Positions 18,794-28,189 of a stretch of DNA of 64,000 nucleotides are shown in pieces. The notes under the pieces are model-generated. The model made no database searches. It worked only from the letters and a program-made list of their open reading frames with translations, and was not told the origin of the DNA. The stretch comes from Bradyrhizobium sp. Ash2021 (lineage in GTDB: Bacteria > Pseudomonadota > Alphaproteobacteria > Rhizobiales > Xanthobacteraceae), in NCBI RefSeq assembly GCF_031202265.1, contig NZ_CP100604.1, positions 8,662,501 to 8,726,500 of the forward strand, read 5' to 3'. Both the position numbers and the translations under genes were made by a program. The first letter of the stretch is position 1; the number at the start of each line of letters is the position of its first letter.

Positions 18794-21700
18794 CTAGGCA
18801 ATAATGAAGTCGGAGAGATGAAGACTGGTTGCGGTCACGCCTTTCAGGACGATTTGGAATTCCGCATTTCCAGCGTTTCCGTTCGTATCGCCCAGGACCA
18901 CTGTATCGGATCCAACCTGCGACCAATTGAGACCGTGCGCAGCCAGGGCTCCAAGGCCACTCATACCCGCGGCGAATCCCAGCCCAGAAACGTTGATATG
19001 ATCCACACCAACCTGGAAATCCTGGATCGTATCGAAGCTCGCGGGTGTCGAATCTGCCGCAGCTGCAAACACGAATGTATCCCTCCCGGAACCACCCCAG
19101 AGCTGATCCGCGCCGGCCCCGCCGGTAATGGTATCGTTCCCGGATCCTCCATAGATGACATCGTTACCGTCGCCACCCTGAATAATATCGTTGCCGCCCC
19201 GCCCATAAATCGTATCGTTGCCACCCTGCGCGTTGATGTGGTCAGCCGTTGAGTCGTTATTGCCGATGATCGTGCTATCGGTCGCCGCCCCGATGAAATT
19301 GTGATTATTTCCACTTATGAACGCTGTACTGGCCGCGAGTGGCGTCGTTCCGTCTGCGGCATAGATGTCGTGGTCCGGATCATCATTATCGGTGACAGCG
19401 ATGGTGACGATCTGCGCGGTGCCGTCCACGGTATGGACAGTGAACGTATCGGTCAGATGCTGGTTTTCACCGAGCGCCTTCACTGCCGCATTGGAATTAT
19501 TGAGCGTGTAGGTCCAGACGCCGCCCGCGGTCATCTGATAGGTACCGTAACCGTGGTCGGTGCCCGATCCGGCCGCCGCTGCGACAAAGGTATTGGGCGC
19601 GTTGTCGACATCGGTGTCGGTCAGCGTGCCGGTGACGGTTAGCGCACCACTGCCAGGACCATCGTCGGCTACTTCCACGGCACCGCTCGACTGACCGGCG
19701 ATCACCGCCGGGTCGTTGGTGCCGAGAATGTTCACCGTCAGCAGATGCGAGGTGCCGTCCGCCGACGACACGCTCAGCGTATCCGTATAGGTCGTGCCGC
19801 CGACAAACTCGTTGTGGGCCGTGTCGGTGGTATACGTCCACACCCCGGCGGCGTTGATCGAGAAGTGACCATAGGCATGGCTGCCCGCCACGTCAGTCTG
19901 CGCATTGAACGTCGCCAAACTGTCGACATCGCTGATCGACAGCTTCCCGCCGGTCGTCAGCACCGCATTCGTTTCGGTCAAATTCTGGGTGTCGGTGCCA
20001 CCGATCACCGCCGTGTCGTTGACGCCGGTCACATTCACCGTGAACGTCGCTGTGCCGGTGGCGCCGTGCACGTCTGACGTCTGCACGGTGAAGGTGTCGG
20101 TATGGGAGCCCGCCGGCAGCGCGTTGATCGCGGCCGCATTGGCGACATAATCGTAGCTGCCGTTGGCATTCACCGTCAGCGAACCATAGAGGCCGGCGAC
20201 CGCCGACGTCGCCACGTGGTGCGGCGCGTCGAGCACGGCATATTGCAGCGTTGCGGTCTCACCGCTGTCGCGATCGGTCCCGACCAGCATGCCCGTGAGA
20301 TCGCCAAAGCTGTCATTCGCGGCGGTATCGGTGAGCGTGCCGGCATTCACGTTGGCTAGCGTGGGCGAGTCGTTGGCGCCGGTCACGTCAACCGTCAGCG
20401 TCGCGGTGCCGGTGGCGCCGTGCACGTCGGTGGTCTGCACCGTGAACGTATCGGCATATGTACCGGCATGCAGCGCGTTGATCGCGCCGGCGTCGGCGAC
20501 ATAGCTGTAGCTGCCGTTGAGGTTCACCGTCAGCGAGCCGTAGTGGCCCGCGACGGCCGAATTCACGGCGAGATGGCTGATTGGGACGATCGCGGTATAG
20601 AGCAGCGTTGCAGCATCGCCGTTGTCGACGTCGTTCCCGACCAGCGTTCCCGTGAGGTTGCCGAAGCTGTCGTTCCCTACGGTATCGGTGAGCGTACCCG
20701 CGTTCACCGCCGCAACCACCGGCGCGTCGTTGGTGCCGGTGATGTCGATCGTCAGCGTCGCGGATGCGGTCGCGCCGGCCGCATCGTGCATGGTATAGGT
20801 AAAGACGTCCGTGACGTGCTGACCCTCGGTCAGCGCCTGCGTGGCGGCGTTGCCGTTATCGAGCGTATAGGTCCAGCTGCCGTCGTCCGCGACGGTGACG
20901 CTGCCATAGGTGCCGGCAACCCCGGTGGCAACGTGTCCCGTCAGAGGACCGCTCGGGGTTCCGCTCGCGACCCCCTGCACCGTCATGGTGTCGCCGGTAT
21001 CGACGTCGGAGTCGTTTGAAAGAACATTGCCCGTCGCGGTATCGATGCCGGCAAACGCGGTATTTCCCGGATGGACGCCCTGCTCGACCACCGGCGCGCC
21101 GGTATTCAGGTCGGTCGCGGCGACCGGCGCATCGTTGGTGACCGGCGCGTCATTGGTGCCGGTGATTCCGATCGTCAGCGTCGTCGTCGAGGTGCCGCCG
21201 TTGTGGTCGGATTCGGTGTAGCTGAAGACGTCGTTGGCGTGCGCGCCCTGCGCCAATGCGTTGGTCGCGGGCCGGCTGTTGTCGAGCGTGTAGGTCCAGG
21301 TTCCGTCCACACCGAGAACGAGCGACCCATAAGTGCCGATGATGGTGGCGCCGACGCCGGTCGAAAGCACGCCGCTCGCCGTCCCCGCTGCAACGCCAAT
21401 GACTGAATGCGTGTCGGTGAGGTCGACATCGGTGTCGTTGGTGAGCACATTGCCGGTCGTGGTCGGAACGCCGGGAACGACGTTGTCGTGGACGTCGTTG
21501 CCGGCCTCGACGACATGGCCCTGGTCGCTGTCGGCCACCGCAACCGGCGAATCGTTGGTGCCGGTGATGGTGACGGTGAATGGCTTTGAGATGACGCCGC
21601 CATGGCCGTCATCGACGGTCGCGGTATAGGTCAGCGTCAGGGTTTCGCCGGCGGCCAGGAAGTCGAACGCACCGTCGGCCAGGCTGTAGGTCCAGGTCGC

Positions 21701-24700
21701 CGAACCATTGTCGGTATTGCCAGGGGTCTGCGCAATGGTCAGCGCGCCTTCCACCGCCGCCACGTCGGCCTGTTGCTGCGCCGTCAGCGTCAGGGCGGTA
21801 TGCGACGCATCGGTATAGGTGAATGAGGAGAATACCGCGCTCACCACCGGACGGTCGGTCAGGTCGACGTCGGTGAAGCTGACGGTGCCGGTGACGGTAT
21901 CGAGCGCCGCCGACCCGGTCGGGTTCGGCTGTGGCGTGTTCGACAGTTCGGCAAACGCGTTGCTGGTCGTATCGATCGTCGGGGTGTCGTTGGTGCCGGT
22001 GATGGTGACGGTGAATGGCTTTGTCACCACGCCGCCATGGCCGTCATCGACGGTCGCGGTATAGGTCAGCGTCAGGATCTCGCCCGCCGCGAGGAAGTCG
22101 AACGCACCGTCGGCCAGGCTGTAGGTCCAGGTCGCCGAACCATTGTCGGTATTGCCCGGGGTCTGCGCAATCGTCAGCGCGCCTTCCACCGCCGCCACAT
22201 CGGCCTGTTGCTGCGCCGTCAGCGTCAGGGCGGTATGCGACGCGTCGGTATAGGTGAACGAGGAGAATACCGCACTCACCACCGGACGGTCGGTCAGATC
22301 GACATCGGTGAAGCTGACGGTGCCGGTGACGGTATCGAGCGCGGTCGAGCCGGTCGGGTTCGGCTGTGGCGTGTTCGACAGTTCGGCAAACGCGTTGCTG
22401 GTCGTATCGATCGTCGGGGTGTCGTTGGTGCCGGTGATGGTGACGGTGAATGGCTTTGTCACCACGCCGCCATGGCCGTCATCGACGGTCGCGGTATAGG
22501 TCAGCGTCAGGATCTCGCCCGCCGCGAGGAAGTCGAACGCACCGTCGGCCAGGCTGTAGGTCCAGGTCGCCGAACCATTGTCGGTATTGCCCGGGGTCTG
22601 CGCAATCGTCAGCGCGCCTTCCACCGCCGCCACATCGGCCTGTTGCTGCGCCGTCAGCGTCAGGGCGGTATGCGACGCGTCGGTATAGGTGAACGAGGAG
22701 AATACCGCACTCACCACCGGACGGTCGGTCAGATCGACATCGGTGAAGCTGACGGTGCCGGTGACGGTATCGAGCGCGGTCGAGCCGGTCGGGTTCGGCT
22801 GTGGCGTGTTCGACAGTTCGGCAAACGCGTTGCTGGTCGTATCGATCGTCGGGGTGTCGTTGGTGCCGGTGATGGTGACGGTGAATGGCTTTGTCACCAC
22901 GCCGCCATGGCCGTCATCCACGGTCGCGGTATAGGTCAGCGTCAGGGTTTCGCCGGCGGCCAAAAAGTCAAAATTGCCGTCGGCAACACTGTAGGTCCAG
23001 GTCGCCGAGCCGTTGTCGGTATTTCCCGCGGTCTGCGTCACCGTCAGCGGCACCGCGACCGCTGCCACGTCGGCCTGCTGCTGCGCCGTCAAGCTCAGCG
23101 CATGGCCGGATGCGTCGGTATAGGTAAACGAGGTGTAGGCCGCGCTCGCCACCGGACGGTCGGTCAGGTCGACATCGGTAAAGCCGATGGTGCCGGAGAC
23201 CGTATCGAGCGCCGTCGACCCGGTCGGGTTCGGCTGGCTGTCGTTCGACAGTTCGGCAAACGCGTTGCTGGTCGTATCGATCGTCGGCGTGTCGTTGGTG
23301 CCGGTGATGGTGACGGTGAATGGCTTTGTCACCACGCCGCCATGTCCGTCATCCACGGTCGCGGTATAGGTCAGCGTCAGGATTTCGCCGGCGGCCAAAA
23401 AGTCAAAATTACCGTCGGCAACACTGTAGGTCCAGGTCGCAGAGCCGTTGTCGGTATTTCCGTCGGCCTGCGTCACCGTCAGCGGCACCGCGACCGCCGC
23501 CACATCGGCCTGCTGCTGCGCCGTCAAGCTCAGCGCATGGCCGGATGCGTCCGTATAGGTAAACGAGGTGTAGGCCGCGCTCGCCACCGGACGGTCGGTC
23601 AGGTCGACATCGGTAAAGCCGATGGTGCCGGAAACCGTATCGAGCGCCGTCGATCCGGTCGGGTTCGGCTGGCTGTCGTTCGACAGTTCGGCAAACGCGT
23701 TGCTGGTCGTCGTGACCACGGGATTATCGTTGGTGCCGGCGATGGAAATGTCGGCGCCGTTGATCGATACGGTAATCGGCGTCGAGACCACCCCGCCATG
23801 GCCGTCATCGACCTCGGCCACATAGTTGAGGGTCAGCGTCTCGCCCTTGGCGATGAAATCGAACGCCTTGTCGGCGATACTGTAGGTCCAGGTCGCCGAA
23901 CCATTGTGGGTATTTCCCGCCGCCTGCACGACCGTCAGGGGAACCTCGACGGCGGCGATCGCCGCCAGTTGCTCGGCCGTCAGCGAACCGGTGATGTCGT
24001 GGCCCTGGGCGTCGAGATATCTAAACGGATGCGACGCGGAGAGCGCCGCACTCACGATCGGACGGTCGGTCAGATCGACGTCGGTGAAAGTGACGGTGCC
24101 GGACGCCGTATCGATGGCGGTATTGCCGGTGCCTAATCGCTCGGTGATGCCGGTGCCGGTCGTCGCGATGGTCGGCGTGTCGTTGGTGCCGGTGATGGTG
24201 ACCGTGAACGGTTGTGAAATGACGCCGCCATGGCCGTCATCGACGGTCGCGGTATAGGTCAGCGTCAGGATTTCGCCGGCGGCCAGGAAGTCGAACGCAC
24301 CGTCGGCCAGGCTGTAGGTCCAGGTCGCCGAACCATTGTCGGTATTGCCAGGCGTCTGCGTCACCGTCAGCGGCGCCGCGACCGCCGCCACATCGGCCTG
24401 CTGCTGCGCCGTCAAGGACAGCGCATGGCCGGATGCGTCCGTATAGGTAAACGAGGTGTAGGCCGCGCTCGCCACCGGACGGTCGGTCAGGTCGACATCG
24501 GTAAAGCCGATGGTGCCGGAGACCGTATCGAGCGCCGTCGACCCGGTCGGGTTCGGCTGGCTGTCGTTCGACAGTTCGGCAAACGCGTTGCTGGTCGTCG
24601 TGACCACGGGATTATCGTTGGTGCCGGTGATGGAAATGTCGGCGCCGTTGATCGATACCGTGATCGGCGTCGAGACCACCCCGCCATGGCCGTCATCGAC

Positions 24701-26635
24701 CTCGGCGACGTAGTTGAGGGTCAGCGTCTCGCCCTTGGCGATGAAATCGAACGCCTTGTCGGCGATGCTGTAGGTCCAGGTCGCCGAACCATTGTGGGTA
24801 TTTCCCGCCGCCTGCACCACGGTCAGGGGAACCTCGACGGCGGCGATCGCCGCCAGCTGCTCGGCCGTCAGCGAACCGGTGATGTCGTGGCCCTGGGCGT
24901 CGAGATATCTAAACGGATGCGAAGCGGAGAGCGCCGCACTCACGATCGGACGGTCGGTCAGATCGACGTCGGTGAAAGTGACGGTGCCGGACGCCGTATC
25001 GATGGCGGTATTGCCGGTGCCTAATCGCTCGGTGATGCCAGTGCCGGACGTGGCAATGGTCGGCGCGTCGTTGGTGCCGGTGATCGTGATCGTGATCGGC
25101 GTCAACGTCCATTCATCGTTTGGCGCGAAGTTGTTGTCCACCCGCGCCATGTAGGTCAGCGTCAACGTCTCGCCGGCGGCAAGAAAGTCGAAGGCGCTGT
25201 CGGCAATATTGTAGGTCCAGGTCGCCGATCCGTTGTTGGTGTTGCCGGGGTCCTGCACCACGGTTAGCGGTATTTCGACCGCCTGGATCGCGGCCAGTTG
25301 CTCCGCCGTCAGCGACGCGGTGACATCGTGATTGCTCGCATCCTTGTAGGTGAAGGAATCGAACTTGGCCGTCGCGCTCGGAAGATCGCCGGCGTTGATG
25401 TCGACCCACTTGATCTTGTCGGACAGCGTATCAAGGGTCGAACTGTGGGTGACAGTGTGTGTAGCGTTGTCACGTTCGGTGAAAGCGCTGTTGAAGGTAA
25501 CGACCGTCGGCGGCCCATCGATGTGATCGGTCCTGGGCGGGGTGTTGGGGTTGGACAGCGCCGCAGGGTTGTCCGCAACGAAGCCCACCTTCACTGTCAC
25601 GGGGACGGTGTCCCCGTTCGTCAGCTTGAGCAGCAGCGTATCATCGATGATGTTACTGGTGAAATGGGTGGTGTCTTTGGGGTTCGTATTGTCGGTGAAT
25701 TTCTGCGCAAAGACGTCCGTGATGATCTTTTGCGCATCGGCCGACAGCTGGGCCGACGACAGGAAGCTGACGGTGCCCTGACCATTGACGATGGTTTGCG
25801 TCCCGGCCAGATTGACGGTCGCGATCGGGGTCAGGGTTGTCTTGTCGAACAGGATATAGGAGCCGGTGGTGCCGTCCGGCTCGACCAGCACCTGGAATTT
25901 CGCCGGCGGCGCGCCACCCTGGGCGGGGACATCGAAATCGATCTCGACCAGCACCGCGGTGCCGCGGATGCCCATTGTCGCGACCGGCGTATCGACCTTC
26001 ATATCGCCGTGTTTGGCGGTAGCACCTGCGACGAACGAGATCGTCCCCTGCACGAGGCTGATCAGCGACGAGTTGTTCGACCCGTTCGGGTCATAGATCA
26101 TTTCGTTCAGCACCATCTTCGCGTTCGACGCGAGGCCGAACACGGAGCCGTCGATGAAGGTGATGCCGAGCGAGGAGTCGGAGCCGGACTGGACCACGTC
26201 GCCCTTGTTGACGTTGTCGCCCTGGTTCAGGATGATCGACACGCCGTTCCGGATCACGGTCGCGGTGCCCGTCAGCTTGGTGACATGGCCGATCACCTGG
26301 GCAACGCTGGCGCTGCCGTCGGCCTGCGCAAACTGCGTGTAACCGCTGAGCGCGTCAACGATGTCGCCGGTCAGATGCGCGCCATCGGGCGAAGCCAGCG
26401 CGGCGTGCTTCTCGCCCTTGAAGTAATCGTGCAGCACCAGTTTGCGGTCGTCCGCCGACAGGATCAGGTCGACCCCGGAGCGTTTAAAATCGCCGGTGAA
26501 GAGCAGATGGGCGTCATGGACGATGATGGCGCCGGTTGGCGCATGCGTCGAAACGCTGTCGACATGGCCATGCCCATGGGGCTGGGAGCCCTGACCGTCA
26601 GACAGAGTACCGTCGAATTTACCGGCAAAGCTCAA
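18794..26635 (-). CDS. Giant RTX adhesin: FecR-like N-terminal module, about 15 VCBS/cadherin-like repeats, C-terminal Ca-binding repeats
   Basis: A 2,613-residue protein. Residues 40-110 are a conserved leader (LLFTGDFKRSGVDLILS). Residues 112-235 form a FecR-like domain (LTGTATVIRNGVS, GDVVQSGSDSSLGITFIDG), which resembles retention modules of LapA-type adhesins. About fifteen 100-150-residue repeats ending TITGTNDxPT follow. Around 2470-2510 come Ca-binding nonapeptides (GGNDTIYGRGGND, GGDGND), then a type I secretion tail ending LHLSDFIIA. There is no ATG: TTG 26635 is the first usual start after an in-frame TAG at 26686-26684, so the N-terminus is uncertain. No secretion ABC/MFP genes are in the window. 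The LapG-like protease gene is divergent. Confidence 0.88.
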   Translation of the reverse strand: MSFAGKFDGTLSDGQGSQPHGHGHVDSVSTHAPTGAIIVHDAHLLFTGDFKRSGVDLILSADDRKLVLHDYFKGEKHAALASPDGAHLTGDIVDALSGYTQFAQADGSASVAQVIGHVTKLTGTATVIRNGVSIILNQGDNVNKGDVVQSGSDSSLGITFIDGSVFGLASNAKMVLNEMIYDPNGSNNSSLISLVQGTISFVAGATAKHGDMKVDTPVATMGIRGTAVLVEIDFDVPAQGGAPPAKFQVLVEPDGTTGSYILFDKTTLTPIATVNLAGTQTIVNGQGTVSFLSSAQLSADAQKIITDVFAQKFTDNTNPKDTTHFTSNIIDDTLLLKLTNGDTVPVTVKVGFVADNPAALSNPNTPPRTDHIDGPPTVVTFNSAFTERDNATHTVTHSSTLDTLSDKIKWVDINAGDLPSATAKFDSFTYKDASNHDVTASLTAEQLAAIQAVEIPLTVVQDPGNTNNGSATWTYNIADSAFDFLAAGETLTLTYMARVDNNFAPNDEWTLTPITITITGTNDAPTIATSGTGITERLGTGNTAIDTASGTVTFTDVDLTDRPIVSAALSASHPFRYLDAQGHDITGSLTAEQLAAIAAVEVPLTVVQAAGNTHNGSATWTYSIADKAFDFIAKGETLTLNYVAEVDDGHGGVVSTPITVSINGADISITGTNDNPVVTTTSNAFAELSNDSQPNPTGSTALDTVSGTIGFTDVDLTDRPVASAAYTSFTYTDASGHALSLTAQQQADVAAVAAPLTVTQTPGNTDNGSATWTYSLADGAFDFLAAGEILTLTYTATVDDGHGGVISQPFTVTITGTNDTPTIATTGTGITERLGTGNTAIDTASGTVTFTDVDLTDRPIVSAALSASHPFRYLDAQGHDITGSLTAEQLAAIAAVEVPLTVVQAAGNTHNGSATWTYSIADKAFDFIAKGETLTLNYVAEVDDGHGGVVSTPITVSINGADISIAGTNDNPVVTTTSNAFAELSNDSQPNPTGSTALDTVSGTIGFTDVDLTDRPVASAAYTSFTYTDASGHALSLTAQQQADVAAVAVPLTVTQADGNTDNGSATWTYSVADGNFDFLAAGEILTLTYTATVDDGHGGVVTKPFTVTITGTNDTPTIDTTSNAFAELSNDSQPNPTGSTALDTVSGTIGFTDVDLTDRPVASAAYTSFTYTDASGHALSLTAQQQADVAAVAVPLTVTQTAGNTDNGSATWTYSVADGNFDFLAAGETLTLTYTATVDDGHGGVVTKPFTVTITGTNDTPTIDTTSNAFAELSNTPQPNPTGSTALDTVTGTVSFTDVDLTDRPVVSAVFSSFTYTDASHTALTLTAQQQADVAAVEGALTIAQTPGNTDNGSATWTYSLADGAFDFLAAGEILTLTYTATVDDGHGGVVTKPFTVTITGTNDTPTIDTTSNAFAELSNTPQPNPTGSTALDTVTGTVSFTDVDLTDRPVVSAVFSSFTYTDASHTALTLTAQQQADVAAVEGALTIAQTPGNTDNGSATWTYSLADGAFDFLAAGEILTLTYTATVDDGHGGVVTKPFTVTITGTNDTPTIDTTSNAFAELSNTPQPNPTGSAALDTVTGTVSFTDVDLTDRPVVSAVFSSFTYTDASHTALTLTAQQQADVAAVEGALTIAQTPGNTDNGSATWTYSLADGAFDFLAAGETLTLTYTATVDDGHGGVISKPFTVTITGTNDSPVAVADSDQGHVVEAGNDVHDNVVPGVPTTTGNVLTNDTDVDLTDTHSVIGVAAGTASGVLSTGVGATIIGTYGSLVLGVDGTWTYTLDNSRPATNALAQGAHANDVFSYTESDHNGGTSTTTLTIGITGTNDAPVTNDAPVAATDLNTGAPVVEQGVHPGNTAFAGIDTATGNVLSNDSDVDTGDTMTVQGVASGTPSGPLTGHVATGVAGTYGSVTVADDGSWTYTLDNGNAATQALTEGQHVTDVFTYTMHDAAGATASATLTIDITGTNDAPVVAAVNAGTLTDTVGNDSFGNLTGTLVGNDVDNGDAATLLYTAIVPISHLAVNSAVAGHYGSLTVNLNGSYSYVADAGAINALHAGTYADTFTVQTTDVHGATGTATLTVDVTGANDSPTLANVNAGTLTDTAANDSFGDLTGMLVGTDRDSGETATLQYAVLDAPHHVATSAVAGLYGSLTVNANGSYDYVANAAAINALPAGSHTDTFTVQTSDVHGATGTATFTVNVTGVNDTAVIGGTDTQNLTETNAVLTTGGKLSISDVDSLATFNAQTDVAGSHAYGHFSINAAGVWTYTTDTAHNEFVGGTTYTDTLSVSSADGTSHLLTVNILGTNDPAVIAGQSSGAVEVADDGPGSGALTVTGTLTDTDVDNAPNTFVAAAAGSGTDHGYGTYQMTAGGVWTYTLNNSNAAVKALGENQHLTDTFTVHTVDGTAQIVTIAVTDNDDPDHDIYAADGTTPLAASTAFISGNNHNFIGAATDSTIIGNNDSTADHINAQGGNDTIYGRGGNDIIQGGDGNDVIYGGSGNDTITGGAGADQLWGGSGRDTFVFAAAADSTPASFDTIQDFQVGVDHINVSGLGFAAGMSGLGALAAHGLNWSQVGSDTVVLGDTNGNAGNAEFQIVLKGVTATSLHLSDFIIA
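21556..25071 (-). repeat. Tandem 435/453-bp DNA repeats inside the adhesin gene
   Basis: A marker string tggtgccggtga or its variant recurs at 21556, 21991, 22426, 22861, 23296, 23731, 24184, 24619 and 25072, giving steps of 435 (five times), 453, 435 and 453. The units at 21991 and 22426 look identical by eye. The pair 23296-24183 and 24184-25071 forms an 888-bp higher-order duplication. Each unit encodes one extracellular repeat, so copy-number change would keep the frame. Highly similar units also make this stretch prone to assembly collapse. Confidence 0.9.
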
Positions 26636-26941
26636 ATGGGCACCGTCGCCACTAAGGTTAATATTAATACAATATTCGAGAGTCTAAGCTTGCATATCAT
26701 TGGAGGGTTCCGTGGGGAACCATCCATTACTGAGTGACGCGTGCAGTATAGGGAGCTGCCCGCTTCCGATCTTTAAGGATTACAAGTATTAATGGCCGAT
26801 GGGCGAAGAAGACAAGTCGTCATTTTGAGCCGGAGGAACGTTAGTTCATGTATTCTCTAGTATAAAAATCGAAACCTATACTTCCATTTTCTTCCCCTGG
26901 ATTCCGCAACGCGATATAGCGCGGTTCCCCAAGTCGAAACT

Positions 26942-26962
26942 GTGATTTGGCTAACAAATCAC
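26942..26962. promoter_or_regulatory. Perfect dyad, possible operator
   Basis: GTGATTTG, a 5-base spacer, then CAAATCAC: eight-base arms in perfect inverted symmetry, overlapping a CACGTG hexamer at the right end. Such dyads typically bind dimeric regulators. It is about 300 bases from either gene start. The binding protein is unknown. Confidence 0.5.
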
Positions 26963-27013
26963 GTGATTCTGAACACATTAGCCATATTAACCGGAAATCA
27001 ACGATAAGGCGCA

Positions 27014-27036
27014 GTTAATGCCAAAGTTAATGCCAA
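27014..27036. repeat. Direct repeat of an 11-mer, 12-bp period
   Basis: GTTAATGCCAA occurs twice, at 27014-27024 and 27026-27036. A period near one helical turn suggests two adjacent binding sites on one DNA face. It could act on the protease gene at 27233 or the adhesin gene. Confidence 0.45.
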
Positions 27037-27232
27037 GTGTCACAAAGATACGACAGTGCGCCCTAAAAAGATCGATAAAAGTTTCAGCAAACCGGCGAGG
27101 CTAATTTTAAGCTGTTTTGCGCTTTCCGGCCCGTTATGGCCCATTTTAAGCAGATTAAAAGCCCCGCCGCCCATCCTGCCCCCACGAAACGATCCGGTCA
27201 CGAGCGGGTTATAGCCCCGTCGATGCCCGGAC

Positions 27233-28033
27233 ATGGGGCGTCAGATGCGGTTGTCAGGTCATTCGCGCGCGTGGCGCGAGGTCATACTCGCGTGCGGGTT
27301 ACTCTGGTTCGGAACGGCCGACCTCAGGGCCGAAACGCCGGGGTCTTCCGGCGCCCAGGATTTGGTCCAGAAATCGGCCGAGCCGTTCGGGCTTGCGGCA
27401 TCCGCCCTGTCCGATGGCGGCCTGCGCCAGAAGTGGCTCGGCGTGCAGCGCCGTCTCGACGATGAAATGGTGCAGCTCGCGCTCTGCGAGGGCGACCGCG
27501 ACGGCTGCTTGTCCCCGGCCGCGCTGCAATTCCTCACCATTATCGATGCGGCAAAACTTCGCGAAGGCCGCGCCCGGCTTGGCGAGATCAATCGCGCGCT
27601 CAATCTCGCCATCAGGCCGGTCAGCGATCTCAAGCAATATGGCGAGATCGACGTCTGGACGTCGCCGCTGGCGACGCTGGCAAGGGGCGGCGGAGATTGT
27701 GAGGATTACGCAATCGCGAAATTTGTTGCGTTGCGGCTGGCCGGCATCGCGCCGGACGACCTGCGGATCGTGATCATGCACGACACCATCCACGGCGAGG
27801 ACCATGCCGTTGCCGCCGCACGGCTGGATGGGCACTGGCTGACACTCGATAACCGCCGCATGGCGATGGTCGAGGATTCCGACGTCAGGAATTACCGGCC
27901 GACCTTCGTGATCGACCGGCATGGCGTCATGCAGTACGGCGATGCGCCGCTGCTCGCCGGCACAACCGGCCGCGATCTTGCTTCTCCGGTTGCCGTGACT
28001 TCGCTGGCCGAGCCCAGCCAGATCCGTCCCTGA
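27233..28033 (+). CDS. Periplasmic transglutaminase-like cysteine protease, LapG-like (DUF920/BTLCP)
   Basis: A 266-residue protein with a signal-type N-terminus (VILACGLLWFGTADLRAET). The catalytic triad is readable: Cys156 in GGGDCEDYA, His191 in GEDHAV and Asp206 in LTLDNRR. This is the bacterial transglutaminase-like cysteine protease family, whose member LapG cuts the N-terminus of LapA-type adhesins under c-di-GMP control through LapD. The gene is divergent from the 2,613-residue adhesin, which makes that protein the obvious candidate substrate. No LapD-like GGDEF-EAL receptor is encoded in the window. ATG 27245 is an alternative start. Confidence 0.9.
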   Translation: MGRQMRLSGHSRAWREVILACGLLWFGTADLRAETPGSSGAQDLVQKSAEPFGLAASALSDGGLRQKWLGVQRRLDDEMVQLALCEGDRDGCLSPAALQFLTIIDAAKLREGRARLGEINRALNLAIRPVSDLKQYGEIDVWTSPLATLARGGGDCEDYAIAKFVALRLAGIAPDDLRIVIMHDTIHGEDHAVAAARLDGHWLTLDNRRMAMVEDSDVRNYRPTFVIDRHGVMQYGDAPLLAGTTGRDLASPVAVTSLAEPSQIRP

Positions 28034-28189
28034 GCCGATCCGCCGCGCAAGCCGATTGACAGCCGCCTTGCAATTTCATTTCGTTGCGGCGATTGAAAAG
28101 CCGCTTCGGTCGCCGCCAAACGAACGTTGCGGCTGAACTTGCCAAGCGCATTCGTTGCGGGGCCTTTGTTTTTTGGGACAGGAATTTGA

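Larger units (their letters stand above)
26636..27232. promoter_or_regulatory. Long AT-rich divergent regulatory region between adhesin and LapG-like protease
   Basis: About 600 bases with no convincing gene and clearly lower GC than the surroundings. It must hold both promoters. It contains a perfect dyad at 26942-26962 and a 12-bp-spaced direct repeat at 27014-27036, described separately. Long leaders of this kind fit a heavily regulated surface protein. Confidence 0.5.

Noticed and set aside
22037..24136. A 699-codon plus-strand open frame over the adhesin
   Set aside because: It is the complement of the repeat region; the translation is a low-complexity, Arg/Gly/His-rich repeat without a fold, and the minus strand encodes a clear protein.
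21556..25071. Regular repeats that at first look like a CRISPR or satellite
   Set aside because: The period is 435-453 bp, without short spacers, and in frame with the adhesin repeats.
27040..27234. Minus frame of 64 codons in the adhesin/LapG gap
   Set aside because: Translation is not protein-like and overlaps the direct repeat region; treated as regulatory DNA.
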